Shown: positions 44,681 through 57,399 of the stretch, piece after piece
Layout of the letters: every line of letters begins with the position of its first letter
How positions within the stretch are numbered: the stretch's first letter is position 1
Source: Salminus brasiliensis
Taxonomy: Eukaryota > Chordata > Actinopteri > Characiformes > Bryconidae
DNA length: 64,000 bases
NCBI RefSeq assembly: GCF_030463535.1
Contig: NC_132900.1
Span: 25,501,456 to 25,565,455 of the forward strand
Direction: 5' to 3'
Made by a program: the position numbers and the translations under genes
The notes under the pieces: generated by a model
What the model was told of the DNA's origin: nothing
Database searches by the model: none
What the model saw: the letters and a program-made list of their open reading frames with translations, nothing else

Positions 44681-45250
44681 AAACACTTAATAGCCCATAG
44701 TAGTTACTGAGTAATTCATATTGGTTCCTAAATCATGCATAGTGGTTACTGAATAACTCCTAGTGGATATTGAATAATACCTACTGGTAAGTAGATCATT
44801 CATGGTAGTTACTGAACCAGTCATACTAAACACAATACTGAATAATTCCTACTGGTTAGTAAATAAAACATAGTAGTTACAAAATAATATCTAATATAAT
44901 ACTGGTTACTAAATAAGATAGCAGTTACAAATCATGCACAGTGGTTACTGAATAATTCATACTGGTAGTAAATAATGTAGAGTGGTTACTGGATATCTCA
45001 TAGTACATACTGAGTAATTCATACTAGTTCCTAAATACTAAATACTGCTTACTAAATAACTCATAAAAGTAAGTGGTTACTCAATCATATAAAGAAGACA
45101 TAAATAGTCTCTGATTAGTAAATAAAAATAGTCTACTGGTTAGTAAATAAGTAAGAGTTGACAGTTGAGAGATAAGAATAATTTATAGTAGATAATAAAA
45201 AACACATAGTGGATACTGAATAATTCATAGCAGAAACTGACACGCTTGAG
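44440..45250 (-). repeat. 21-bp minisatellite, reverse-complement arm
   Basis: The unit reads ggttactgaataattcatact, the reverse complement of the unit at 40135-43260, with 21-base steps. Divergence is similar to the forward arm. Confidence 0.8.
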
Positions 45251-45254
45251 CCAT

Positions 45255-46015
45255 TTACCACCACTGCAATCCGAGTTAGTAAATTTCTCTACAATGAACT
45301 ACAATTTCATGACATCATTCATCAACACAAGGGGTTTAAATGTGTTAGTTTAGGCATTATTCCAAAGGTAGCACTTTTACAAATGTGTGATATTGTTTTT
45401 TCTCAGAACAGACCTAGTGTGGAATAGTGGGCAAATGATTTCCCCAACCCACAGACAAAGGTAGATGTCACCACACTTTTGACGGACAAAGAGAGCTTCT
45501 GCTGAAAGACAGCACCTTCAATATGCTTTCAGTTCTGTACACTGATTCCAGACATAGATAAATATGCCGTAGTGGAAAAAAAGTCTATTCGTTTGGCCTC
45601 AGGCTAAAATCGTACTGTCATCTGGAGTCCACCTCGGTCATCAGATGCATAGCCCGCCTCAAGCAAGTATTAGGCTATTAATCAATATAAAGGAACATCA
45701 GATTAGCTGCACACATGACTTTCATGTAGGATTGTGAAATCAGTGTTTAAAGCAATATTAATTTAAATATGTACTTATTTACAGTCTATGGTCAAAAGTG
45801 GTTGATCAGCCAAGACATTTGCTTCAAGGCTATTGTAGCTAACATGTAAAAGGTGAACGATAAGGCCATACCAGTTGGCATGGTGTAAGATGTAAGACAT
45901 GGTGTAAGATGTAAGACACTGAATATTGTGTATTAATGCTGTGGAATCCTTCTTAATAAACTCTCAAATTCTTCTCAACCATAAACTCAATGCAACCATA
46001 TCAGAAGAAATTGTC
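45255..46015. other. Intergenic, no gene seen
   Basis: Unique, except gttgatcagccaagacattt at about 45800-45819, which matches the end of the element at 62597-63068. Confidence 0.5.
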
Positions 46016-46019
46016 AAAT

Positions 46020-47045
46020 CTACACCAAACAGCCAATGCAGGTCTCCATAGATCATATCAATGAGCATTGGGACCCATGATCCTGATGCTTTTTCATTGG
46101 TTGTCCTTCCTTGAAGCACTTTTGGTATGTACTGACTAGGGTTGGGAAGACATCATACTGTCTCAAAATATTGTTGTGATATAGGGTATTACCGAGGGCA
46201 GAGAGAAGCGCAAGCTGCTTCAACATCTACAAGGCTTCCGTACTTCAGTTCTTCTGCATTTTTTTAAAACCAAAAATTTCTGAAATACAAAGTTTAGTTT
46301 GCTCACAGGGTCATAGCACAATTTTAAATAAATCATTTAATAAATGTTAAACTGTCAATCTCACAACATCAGCAAATGTTAAACTTCTCTGAATCAGGAG
46401 AGAAAAACTGGTTAGTCTTAGCAAAATTAGCATGATAACATTCTGTTCTCCACAAAACAGTTGCAAAGCTGAAATGAAAGTATTTTGCTGTGGTTTTGGA
46501 CCTGTAGCCCACTTAAGCTAGTCATTACTTAGCTAGCCTGGCTACAGTTTAAGTATACTGATTAACTGACAAGAGTGTTGATGCTAAAAACTGGTTTAGA
46601 TAAGTAGGCTTAGGTAAGTTAGCAAGCAGGCGAAACACCACGGCACAGGCCGTCTTACACTTAACTGAAGCTCAAATTACGAAGGATAATGCTTCATATC
46701 TGAGAGGAGAACGTCAAGTGAATGGTTTTCGACTGTTTTCAGGCACATTTAGCAGACTGGTTCATCCAGGCTCTTGCTTTTCCTTTCACAACTCAGCATG
46801 TCAAACTTGCTTCCACAGGGGTTTGCCCTCCCACCACCCCCACCTTGTAATTCTCCTAAATTCACATAAATGAATGAGCTACTTTGGCCGTGTACTAGAT
46901 GGACAGAAATTTGACACGTCAGACACGTCATTTAGAAATACAGTGTCTTTTTTGGAGATACCTTCATGATTTTTAGAAACCCAACCCTTGTCTAAGTCAT
47001 CACAATTTGGGCCTTGTCAAAGTGGCTCAGATTCCTATGCTTAGT
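46020..47045. mobile_element. RF1 remnant split by unrelated sequence
   Basis: 46040-46140 (gtctccatagatcat, cattggttgtccttccttga, gcacttttggtatgtactga) and 46998-47043 (tcatcacaatttgggccttg, tcaaagtggctcagattcc) are consecutive parts of RF1 in reverse orientation. About 860 bp of other DNA lies between them, replacing roughly 75 bp. The inserted part is unique to my eye and gives no clear ends. Confidence 0.6.
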
Positions 47046-47049
47046 TCTG

Positions 47050-48760
47050 TCACATCAGTTTGGAAAACTGAATTATGAAGTATTTACATATAATGTATTA
47101 TTGGGTGAACACATTGTTCACCTGTAAAACAGAATGGTGTATTTCTACGGTCTGAACAGTATTTTGGAAGGTATCTCAGCTTTCCAAAGCAAAGCCTGGC
47201 TGTGGATTCGCAAAGCAGAAGAGCTGTCATTGGCTTTTTCATATATTGTCATATGAAAAATGTTCTCATTTCTATGGTTCCTAAAAGCGGAACCACTATG
47301 AAGTTAGACTTTTTCCCCCCTCCACTGTGATCACTATGCTGTGGAGATGCACCTCATCCTTCATTTCGATTCTGTATTACCCTCTACCCCCTGTCTTAGA
47401 AACCCAGAATCAAGGCATCCTGAGACAACTCTTCTGCTTTACCACTGAAATGAAATGGTGAAATAAAAGCTAGATCCCATTAAACACAATTAATGGTAAT
47501 TAAACAGCCAAAGCACAACCTTGTGCATACTTTAAAGCTCAGCAGGTGAGGTTAACTGTACCAGACTGGTATATCGAAATTATAAATAAATTATTTATTG
47601 AACAGCCAATATCAGCCCCATTAAAGTCAATTAGCCTACACTTTTATTTCAAACACGTCTACAGTACGTTTCTGATCCTCCAGTGGCCCAAACATTAGGC
47701 CCAAGCATTTGTGTGTGTGTGTGGGCGGGGTGGTGTTCACCTTGTAGTCCTTCCACCATGTTTGGAGGCTGTACTGTAGCCTGGCTACCTCTTACTGTGA
47801 GTTGTTGATCTGCTTCCAAACGGTGTTCTATTACAGCTCTTACAAATATGGTATGTAATAGAAACAGTCCTCAGGAGGAATCTAGAAAAACATCTGTCCC
47901 ACTGCTCTGAAAATTGGTAGACGGCATTGTTATTGGACCATGAGAAGATGACAAAAAGCATATTCTACTTGAATCAGTCTAACTACATAAAATGCTATTA
48001 CATTGTGTAAGGTTGCACCCCACTCTTCTCAAAGTCTGAGTTTTATTAATGACATTGAGTATATTTATTTTTCGAATGTCCCTCCTCCACTTCCTTTCTT
48101 TAAAATATCTGTTTTTGGGCTCCTCTCCTTCGCTTGGTCTGATCTAATAGCCCTTCTATCAGACTCTAATCAGAGCTGTGGGTTCCCATGTTGGAAGGTG
48201 TCTGGCATCAGCAGGAACGGACAGCACTCCACTCTGCCTTTCTCTGGCTTCTTTTGCCATTCCTGGGCTTCTGTTTATTGTTTTTTTTTTTTGTTTTGTT
48301 TTTTTAAAACCCTGGCGGTGCAGATCCGCTTCCTCTCCAGTGCCACATCCACCTCAGGGCCCAGGCAGCGAGGCAAGACAGTGGGTAAGGGAGATGCTGC
48401 CATCAAGAGGCATGCAAGCATCTCTGTGGAAATATTAAATATTAAAGTCATACAGGAAAATGCACAGCGGCAGAGCTAAATACGGAGGCGCTCTTTTGAA
48501 ACCGACACATCCTTTATGCTGCCACAGAGCATAACGCAGACACTCCTTTTCTATATGATAAGACGGATAGCAGGGATGCATGTGTTCTCGTCTCTGAGAA
48601 GAAAAAACGGGACAGTGACATGCCTTGAGCAGCTGATGGAGGAGAAGTTAATTAAAATAAGAGGCTAGACTTACATCACACGTATTAGGTGAGACAGTAT
48701 TTTTAGCGACACACAATGAAGGTGGTAAAAAATTCAGTGCCGTTCCACATTTCCATTATC
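47050..48760. other. Intergenic, no gene supported
   Basis: Unique sequence. The 158-codon plus frame at 48003-48479 is Phe/Ser/Leu-rich, crosses a T-rich run (48280-48307) and resembles no family. 48300-48700 is GC-richer and repeat-free and could be regulatory. Confidence 0.5.
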
Positions 48761-48762
48761 TA

Positions 48763-48768
48763 TTTATC

Positions 48769-48799
<31 letters not shown>

Positions 48800-48831
48800 C
48801 TATCTATCATATGTATATATATATATATATA
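48763..48831. repeat. (ATCT)n then (AT)n microsatellite
   Basis: About 11 ATCT units followed by about 10 AT units, joined directly to the RF2 end at 48832. Confidence 0.9.
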
Positions 48832-49190
48832 TTTGTGGACACCCGTTCTAATGAATTTAAGTTGCACCCATTGCTGAAGCAGATGTGCAGATACACACAT
48901 ACAGCTTGTCTACTCTCCACAAAAAGTATTGCCAATAGAATAGCACTTTCTGGAGCAGGTAAATATGAACCGATTGGCCTAACCATACATAATGCCAGGC
49001 GTGAGCTAAAGAAGTATAAAGGCCCCCAGCATTTTGGGTTGTGGAGCAGTGAAAATGTGTTCTCTGGAGTGATGGTGCTCTTCCAATACTTTTGGGATGA
49101 GCTGTGGAATTGAAGATGAGGTGGATTGGTGATCATCCAACATCCTGACCTCACTAATGCTCTTATCGCTGAATATTCACACTCACTGAC
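48832..49190 (+). mobile_element. RF2 copy, left two-thirds
   Basis: Starts tttgtggacacccgttcta, then aagttgcacccattgctga, cagcttgtctactctcc, gccaatagaatagcac, aatgccaggcgtgagctaaa, gtgttctctggagtgatgg and tgacctcactaatgctctta. The CATATAGT end is missing. It complements the copy at 14818-15175, so the two together show the full family. Confidence 0.8.
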
Positions 49191-49194
49191 CGCT

Positions 49195-49875
49195 GACTCT
49201 ATGTTTATTTGGGTTTATCTAATGTTATATAGAATTTTACAGATAGACACACTAACTAACCAATGATTATTACCAATGATAATTGTAATGTTATTTAGCT
49301 TCTATAGTTCTTTTTACAGTGGATTTCAAACTTACTGCAGAAAGTGCTTTAAACAAGTGCATGATACCACACTCAGCTTATGCCATGTTTTAGCTCCATC
49401 AGTGTGACAAATACGTGGAATTAGAGCACACATTCTTAAGGGCATGACTGGTCTGAACCCAGCATGTAGAGGAAGTGTGTTCGGGTCAGGCCTGCTGACA
49501 TTGGCACCCGTTCAGCTGCTGTCAGAAAGGAAAAACATGTCAATCAGTGGCGAGGGCCTGAAGCCAGAGCCGTCCAGGAGAGACCCAGCAAGACATGTGG
49601 AATTAATCTGCCTCCATTTAGGACAGTGCAGGTTAAAAGGACTGGACAGTATGTAGTATGCATGGCTGTAGCTAAGCATGGAGATACACTGTCCTTCAAA
49701 AGTTTTTTTTTTTTTTTTCAATTAGCCATTTATACACATCAGCATTTTTTTTTATTAATTAAGAAATTGTAGACTAAGCTGGTCTTATTTAGTGGACTAT
49801 AAGCGATAGAGCTATCTTGCCAATGAAACCACAGGAATTGCCAACAGGTCCAAACATTTATTCCATTCTACACAC
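49195..49875. other. Intergenic, no gene seen
   Basis: Unique sequence with a T18 run at about 49702-49719. Confidence 0.6.
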
Positions 49876-49879
49876 CAAT

Positions 49880-50290
49880 TAGACAAAACATTATGACCTT
49901 TATGGCCTAATATGATTGTTCCTCCACATGCCACCAAAAAGGCCCTTCGACTTCTGAAGGTATCTTGTGGTATCTGGCTCCAAGACATTCCAGCAGATTC
50001 TGTATTTTGTGAGGTGGAGCTACTGTGGATCAGACTTGTTGTTCAAACACCTCCCACAGACAGTTTGGAAGAGCTGTACCTGGTCACAACAATGTTCAGG
50101 TAAGTGCAAATTTATGTCCACCTGAATGCCCAGACCCAACAGAACATAGCCCAGAGCAAACACATGTACCTGACTGTGCACATGATGTGAACGGACCAGG
50201 CCACTTAATTCCATTGCTTCAAGGTCCAGTTCTGCTGCTTTAGACTGTGGACAGGTGTCAGCATGGGCAATCTGGCCGAACTGGGCTACA
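49880..50290. mobile_element. RF1 long-form fragment
   Basis: gacaaaacattatgacc is an eroded end. Then come cttgtggtatctggctccaa, gtggatcagacttgttg, cagaacatagcccagagc, gaacggaccaggccac and gacaggtgtcagcatgggca, in RF1 long-form order. It is parallel to 26462-26970. The frames on both strands (up to 123 codons) are decayed. Confidence 0.7.
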
Positions 50291-50422
50291 GGGTCCCATG
50301 CACAGCATTTATTCTCATCTAATTGAAATGTAACACATGAGGAATATTCAAAGGAACAGGAAGTATCCTCAAGCTTTGTCCCAGAAGACATTTAACTCAT
50401 ACAACACAACTGAAGTAACACA

Positions 50423-50861
50423 GATCAGCCATAACATTAAAACCAGCAGCCTAATATTGTGTAGGTCCCCCTCGTGCTATCAAAGTGGCTCTGACCCGTC
50501 AAGGCATGGACTCCACAAGACCTCTGAAGGTGTTCTGGCACGAAGACGTACGTTAGCAGCAGATCCTTTAGGTCCTGCAATTTGTGAGGTGTGCTTCCTT
50601 GGAGCTGTTTTGGAAGATACTGACCACTGCATGCCGGGAACAACCTACAAGACCTGCCTGATGTTTTGGAGATGTTCTGACCCTCAAGTTGTCTAGCCAT
50701 CGCACTTTAGCTCATGTCAGAGAGGCTCAGGTTCTTACACTTGGCTAATTTTCCTGCTTCAACTTTAAGAACTGATGGTTCACTTGTTGCCTAATATATC
50801 CACCTCTTGACAGGTGCCACTGGAACCGGATAATCAGTATTCCTCACTCCACCTGTCAGTG
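50423..50861. mobile_element. RF1 copy, reverse orientation to 5481-6017
   Basis: Begins gatcagccataacattaaaa and runs through ctccacaagacctctgaagg, ttggaagatactgaccactg, cctgatgttttggagatgtt and ccacctcttgacaggtgcca, to acctgtcagtg. The far inverted end is lost. The 87-codon minus frame is part of the decayed coding region. Confidence 0.8.
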
Positions 50862-50864
50862 ATG

Positions 50865-51972
50865 AAATCCATATGATGTTTTTTTACACAGCTTCATAGG
50901 TGAAGCGTTTGAAATGCTGATAGAATGAGGAGCCATGCAAAAAATAATCCGGTGTCAGAATACATTTGGAGAGAGGTGAAGCGGCGTATGGTTTGCACGG
51001 GAAGCCAAAATGGCGGTTTATTTTTCTTTTGCTCAGCTGAACCTCACTGCCTCCCTTAGGTCTACACACACACACACACACACATACACACTTTTTGCTG
51101 CATTTGCTCTTTCTTTGATAATCAGGAAGAAAGCGTTATAAATTGCGCCAAACTTCCCCCCCGAAGCGAAGCGGATTTTGGCTGCTCTTTTTTTTCCCAG
51201 CATCCCCTGCGCCCCCATGTAAAGGGCTCCCTTGTTATGCGAGACTTGATGAGGCTGAGGTAAAAAAAAAAAATGCTGAAAACAGGAGTGAAAAAAAGCA
51301 CTTAATGTTTGCTGGAGCGGATAATAGACTTTCAAAAATTAACCAGGTTGCTTCGCATTCCGATGCCTCTGCGATGAAAGTGATTCAATTAGAAGCTGGC
51401 TCGGGAGCTGCTGCTCCACTCTGTCGTACAATGTGAAACTACAGTGCAGGCTATGTTTATTTAGGCAAAAACAAGCAGTTGTACAGCAAGACTACACCCA
51501 AAGCCTCACTGCAATGAGTGTAGGGTTCACAGTCGGCTGGAGCGTGGAGCATTAAAGAGCCCATATCACAGGAAACCAGACAATGGCCTTGTGAAAAATG
51601 AATTAGGCCATGACTGGTACGTATTATTGCTTTCTTCATACATAAACCCACACAAATGGCATAAATAGAGCTCAGAGAAACTGTAGGATATGGGCCCTTT
51701 AACCAGACGGTTATCTGATGAATGGTCAGTGGGAATAGCAGTCTTTTCCTGGGTCATATTATATATTCATTTTGTATCTTTCATGGAAACCACTGTCAAG
51801 TAAGCATCTGGGTGCAGCCTATCAGAGTAGAGTGGGCAGGTGAGGGTTTGGTTATACACGCTCAAATTGTTTTGATTATATTTTGTTACAGAACTAATAA
51901 CATTAACATCCAGTATAAAGGTTTTAAAATATTAACACCCAGTAAGAAGTTCTGAAGAGGTGTGTTTATTTC

Positions 51973-52014
<42 letters not shown>

Positions 52015-53105
52015 ACATTGACAGCTATTGAGTGAAAATAATCTGAGGTAGGAGTTAAAGCGTCCTGTAGAGGTCAGTGTGGCTCATCAGTGAGAGGCTT
52101 TCAGAGCTGTACCCTCCCCTATAGTCATTGCCTATGAGTGTGTTTACAGTCACAAACCAACATGTCAACATTAATTGCAGCTGCATTTTACGTTGAGCTT
52201 GCAAAGTTCTTATACTCACTCTGTTTGACTAGAAATGTGCGAACAGTCAAGGTACGTCTCCATCAAATGGACCCAACATCACACCTCACATCACATTCTC
52301 TCAGCTGCTTTATTTAACCTGACAGGTCTAATGCAGGCCAGGTGAGGATGAGGAGCGCCTCTCTCGTGCCATTCGTTCATTCTTTCATGGCTTTTGGCTG
52401 CTCTCCTGCAGTCCCCCCACCTCGACCCCCATCCCGTCTGAGACAAAGGCACTCTTTTATACCCATTACCCCTTCCACAGCGGCCCATGTGTGAATATTG
52501 GGGGAGAAAAAAAAGAGGAGGCGAAATCAAACACCTTCTCCAAACAGCAAAAAGGTCACAAATGACGTGAGCTGGTAAAGCCAACCCCCTGATCCCCTAC
52601 CCCCTTTAACCCCCCCACTCCAGCATGGCTCTGTTATTAAGCAGCGAGTTCTATAAGTAGCCAGAAAGCCGCTACCCAGATAAACACTGTGAGGTAGATG
52701 CTAGCTGGACGCTGTTACAGTGCTGCGTTTGTGTTAGCACTGCACAGGCAATTCACATTCAAAGTCACAAGGGGTAACGCACCCCCGTGCAGAGGGGGTA
52801 AATAGCTCATTTGTGTTTGCTATCTTTCATCTAAGTTCTAAAACGGGGAGCGAACTCACATGTAGCGCAATGAACAATCACTAGGTTCTGATATGCACTG
52901 CTAAACTGCATGCCTGCTGTAAAACAATGTGTTGCTAATGTGCTCCTTGATGCTAGTGTGGCCATTTAAGCGATGTGGCAAAAAGTGATCTTTCAGCAAG
53001 TTTCAGAAGACGGAATGAACCCCAGCTTGAATAAACAATAGCCAGCCTAGCTAAAGTGCGGGTGAGGAAGCCTTGCTGAAAAATCCAGCTAAAGAAGAAG
53101 CCTTT
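50865..53105. other. Intergenic, no gene seen
   Basis: (CA)n at 51064-51084, T- and A-runs near 51188 and 51263, and (GT)n at 51975-52012. 51130-51430 and 52300-52620 are GC-richer and unique. Frames of up to 100 codons are unrecognised. Confidence 0.55.
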
Positions 53106-53109
53106 TTAT

Positions 53110-53460
53110 TCTGGTAGCTGGTCTCTGATGGTCAAGGTGGTTGAAAACATACCCAGTGACCATCAAACTGGTCATACTGGTAGCCTAATTTCCAAAATGG
53201 TTGACCTGTATGGTTAAGATGGTCATACCGATCATGCATGGTTAGGCTGGTCATGCTGGTCAACCACCTTGGCCATACTGATCACCAACCTTGGTCATAC
53301 TACTGGTTGACTGGCATGGTCAGGTTCAGCTGGTAGACGGGCTAAACCTTCAGACATAATATCTAGACAAGATCCCGTTTGCTGGTCAAGAGCTAAGCTG
53401 GTCAGTCAGGTTAACCAGTTTGACCAGGTGTTCACTTTTTTGGTGGACTGACTCTCCAGC
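53110..53460. repeat. RF3 GCTGGT-rich repeat
   Basis: Same gctggtcatgctggtcaacc and ttggtcata texture as at 16.6 and 38.9 kb. Weak further trace at 58145-58260. Confidence 0.75.
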
Positions 53461-53464
53461 TTCA

Positions 53465-54665
53465 ACCTTCTGAAGTTTACCCATGTCACTCCCTTGATGC
53501 GAAGGCCTTGCTGGCTTCCTGGCTTCCTCTTTTGAGAGCACTTATATCTACTAAAGCTTTTACTGCATTTGAAGCTGGAAAAAACAAGGCCACTGTAGTT
53601 GCATATTTAGGTATTTAGGTTCAACTAAGAGATAAAGCTAGCAAACCTGGATAAGCCTGAAAACAGCCTGAAAACAGTGGGAGACACTCCTAAGACTTTT
53701 CGCTCGACATTGCGCTCTCAGATAGGAGGCATTATCCTAGAAATGCAGCATTTTTTGTGAGATCCTGTGGTTTACGAATTGCAACAGCATGTGACACAAC
53801 ACAGCAACACTCAAATGTGGGGCACTGGCAGTAGTTCCAGATTTCACGTTTTTGTGATGCTAACCTCCTAACATCCTGGTACTTCTAGTAATATCATGGA
53901 GCATCACAGTGAGCCTTACGTATCTGACCTATGGATATCGCCCAGATGATCAGTCTGCCTTTGGACGATGTAAAAGTACCACTTACACACAGATACACAC
54001 ACACACACACGCATGTAGACAAACAGAACCTGAGAAACTTCTCAGAAGAACTGTACAGCCTGTTTACATCCTGCTCAATTCCCAGCTGAGCTGAAAGGAG
54101 TACGGTATGTTGAATTATAAGCAAAGGAAAGCAGAGCTCATATCACAAACCCCCCCTTCCCAAAACCCATACCGACACACACACACACACTCAGCAACCG
54201 CCTCTCTTTAACCCTTTAACACCCACACATTGAATATGATAACTGTAACTGTATCTGTCTGCATCACATCAGTAGCTGTCTGCATGTTGATGGGGACCGG
54301 TGCTGTAGTCCTGCACTGCGCTGATTTTTGTGCTGTTTGCCACCCCAGGGTCTGGTCTGATCAGTGCCAGCACTGGGGGGTTTGGGGGGTTGGGGGGTGG
54401 GGGACAGAAACACACCACTCTTCACTTTCCTCACCTTCATTCATGCGAGCTGCAGAGCGAGGTTTGGTGCCGTGGTGATTTTAGGTGAACTCAGGACACA
54501 TTCACTGATTTAATTACCTTTATAAATACGAAGCTGAAAATAGAGAAGTATGTGTGTGTGTGTGTGTGTGTGTAGCGGTACTGTAGGGTCAGAGACAGGT
54601 GGGCACCGAGCGGCCGGGACAACTTTCAAGATACCTTTTATAGACCGGGGCGGAAAATTTTACTG
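53465..54665. other. Intergenic with short (CA)n and (GT)n runs
   Basis: (AC)n at 53993-54011 and 54176-54190, a G-rich stretch at 54376-54403 (ggggggtttggggggttggg), and (TG)n at 54551-54573. No gene. Confidence 0.6.
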
Positions 54666-54668
54666 AGG

Positions 54669-54796
54669 ATTCTCAGAGAGAGCGAGAGTAGGGGAAAGAG
54701 GGACAGAGACATAGAGGCAGGAAGGAGGGACTGGGAGAAAGAGATGGGGAGAGAAAGAAACAGAGACAGAGAGAGAGACAGAGAGAGAGACAGACT

Positions 54797-54863
<67 letters not shown>

Positions 54864-55372
54864 AGAAGGAGGGAGGCAGGGAGGGGACGAGAAACAGTGA
54901 GAGAGAGAAAGATTAAGAAAGAAAGAGAGAGATAAAAGAGAAAGAGGAAAATAGAGAGAAATAAGAGAAATATTGTAAAAATGAGAAAAAGAGGAAGAGT
55001 GAGATAGAGGGAGAGAGAGAGAGAGAAGGTGGGGAAGAGTGACAGAGATGGAGAGAGAGAAAGAAGAGGGGGTGGCAGACAAAAAGGAGGTAAATAAATA
55101 GAGAAAGCGAAAGACAGAGAGAGCGAGAGAGGGGAGGAGGAAAAGATCATGAGAGAGAGAAAGAGGCAAGAAGAGAGGGAGAAACAGAGAGTGAGGAGGT
55201 CATGGGGGATGGAGAGAGGGGGAAAGAAAGATAATAAGAGAGATGGAAAGAGATGGGGAGAGAGACACATGTGGAGATGAGGATGACAGGGAGAGAGAAA
55301 GAGAGAGAGTAGGGGCGAGAAAACAGAGAGAGGGGGACAAGAAAGAAAGACAGAGAGGAGAGGAAGGACAGA

Positions 55373-55403
<31 letters not shown>

Positions 55404-55410
55404 CTTTAGT
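54669..55410. repeat. (GA)n-rich purine tract
   Basis: About 740 bp of nearly pure purine on the plus strand with pure (GA)n cores at 54800-54857 and 55376-55402. Minus-strand frames of up to 210 codons encode Ser/Leu/Phe repeats and are artefacts. Confidence 0.95.
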
Positions 55411-55411
55411 A

Positions 55412-57395
55412 AGTTCAGATGTCAGGAGCAGTGAATTCTGAGTACACACACACACACACAACATTTATATATATAATGTAAACGTCCTACGCTGACCACA
55501 CATCACTCTGGACATCACCTGAAACTGTAACCTCTCTAAAAGTGTCCCATAATGCCCAGTCCCACTTCCAGTGTTCCTATTCACGGCCACTCGTTTTCAC
55601 ATGCACACACTTTTGGAGCATAGCTGCGGGATGAGAACGCCTCCGAGCAGCCGCGCTCGCTGTGTGGTACGCAGGTCAGCCTGGACGTTTATGTGGAAGG
55701 CCCATGTCAGAAAATAACCCATTATCATTACGCACGCCAGAAATGCAGAGGAAAGCCCCAGCGCACCACCAGAGTGACCACTGCGAGCATGTGGGGATCA
55801 TATTCATTAAACCTCCGCGCGGTGGAGCAGGAAAATAGCCGCCTCGGCCCCCACTCGCTTCTGCCAAGGTAGTCATTGCTGACCCACAAATATATCACAC
55901 ACACCCAAACGAATGCACACACCAAAGTGGTCATAGGTATTTCCAGCTGCAGAAAGGAGGCCAGTGAGGATTTCTAGCACATGTTGGTCAGCGTGAAATC
56001 AGACACTCGTAATTTGCAAAGATCAACAATCCTAAGAGAGCTCGGAATAACATCACATCACAATAGATGATCAGGGTAGAGGCAGAAGCTGACTCGGATT
56101 AGGGCCTGTGCTTGTGTTTGGACGCTCCTTCTGACATTTTGAAGGACAATTCCACTGATATTCCACAATGTTGTAGTATTTAAATGCCTGAGCTGAAAAC
56201 AAAGTCATTCAAACTTTGTGGTGTTGAATGGAAGCAGACGTCTGAACCTCTAAAAGCTCCCTCACACAAAGCTTTTACCAGAGGTGGCAGAACCTCACAA
56301 GTCCCATACTTAGGTACAAGTACACATATTCCAGTTAGAAAATATTAAAGGAAAAATTGATGGTAAAAAATATGGTTTATATTTATACACATTTGTATAC
56401 CGTATATGCTCCAAAATGTGCTTAGAATAAAAGCTCTTTAAAAAGAGCCTCTAGTTTCTTGATTTTCAACATTTCTTGAAATGCTGAGTTACAGATGTAC
56501 ACAAACAGTTTTCATAATCAGACGATAATCAGATGAATCAGTGATTTTCACACAGACATGCTTCTACTGTTTTAGTATTTTTGGCATCATAATTATATCA
56601 AATCATAGTCATTTTAAAACCAGTAAAATGATAACTGACACCACTAGAGTGATACACTTTGTTATCATGGTACACAGTATGCTTTTATGAGTGTATTGTG
56701 GATGTTGCCAGTGTTTAAAGAACACTGATTATCTACATGTTTCATTACAAAGAGTGTAATAAGTCTTATTTCATTCAATAGAGTGCAGCATATTTCGAGT
56801 AAAAATCACAGTCCTCAGTATGGGAGAGTATTTGGATAGCAGAAAATCCGGAAAAGGACAAATGTAATGCTGTTTGTGAATTTTGTCTACATGACGAAAT
56901 ATTGTGATAAATATGTGATAAATTGTGACATGAAAGTTTTCCAAATCGCCCAGCTCTAGACACCACCCATCTGAAATCCACAACCCCTCCACTCCCATTT
57001 AACTGTGTTGGTTTCCAGTTATTAACTGGTTTTAAGAAATTGGCAGCAAAAATACAGTTTATCCAGTAAACTGGTGAAGTATTGACCAGTATTGACCAGT
57101 ATTGATCAGTGTTGTCCATTTAGATTGGGAAACCTGTTTTTCAGAGCACTGAAATATCCAGCATTCCCACCTTACAGGACTGAGGCATTTAACTTGATTG
57201 AACTGGTGATCGGCAATATTAATCAATATTAATCCATGTTAAAGACTGTTGGCTAGCTATACATGGATGCCTTTGAGCACACTGAGTATAACGCTGGGCA
57301 AGTGTGTTAGAGGTTCAGATCTGTAGGGCTCTGAGTGGTCCAGTGAGCCCCAATAGAGCACAATGGACCGGTTATGCTGGTAGCTGTTGGCAGCT
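55412..57395. other. Intergenic with decayed dispersed-repeat traces
   Basis: (CA)n at 55443-55460. 55600-56130 is unique. 56770-56960 (gcagcatatttcgagtaaaa, aatattgtgataaatatg, tcgcccagctctag) resembles a decayed teleost repeat. Three tandem attgaccagt copies occur at about 57080-57105. Confidence 0.5.
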
Positions 57396-57399
57396 GAGG

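Noticed and set aside
48003..48479. 158-codon plus-strand frame as a possible gene
   Set aside because: No recognisable motif, runs through a T-rich stretch, and has no splice or poly(A) context; kept only as an unrecognised frame.
54638..55464. Minus-strand frames of 210, 169 and 105 codons
   Set aside because: Translation of the (GA)n tract on its complementary strand; no domain.
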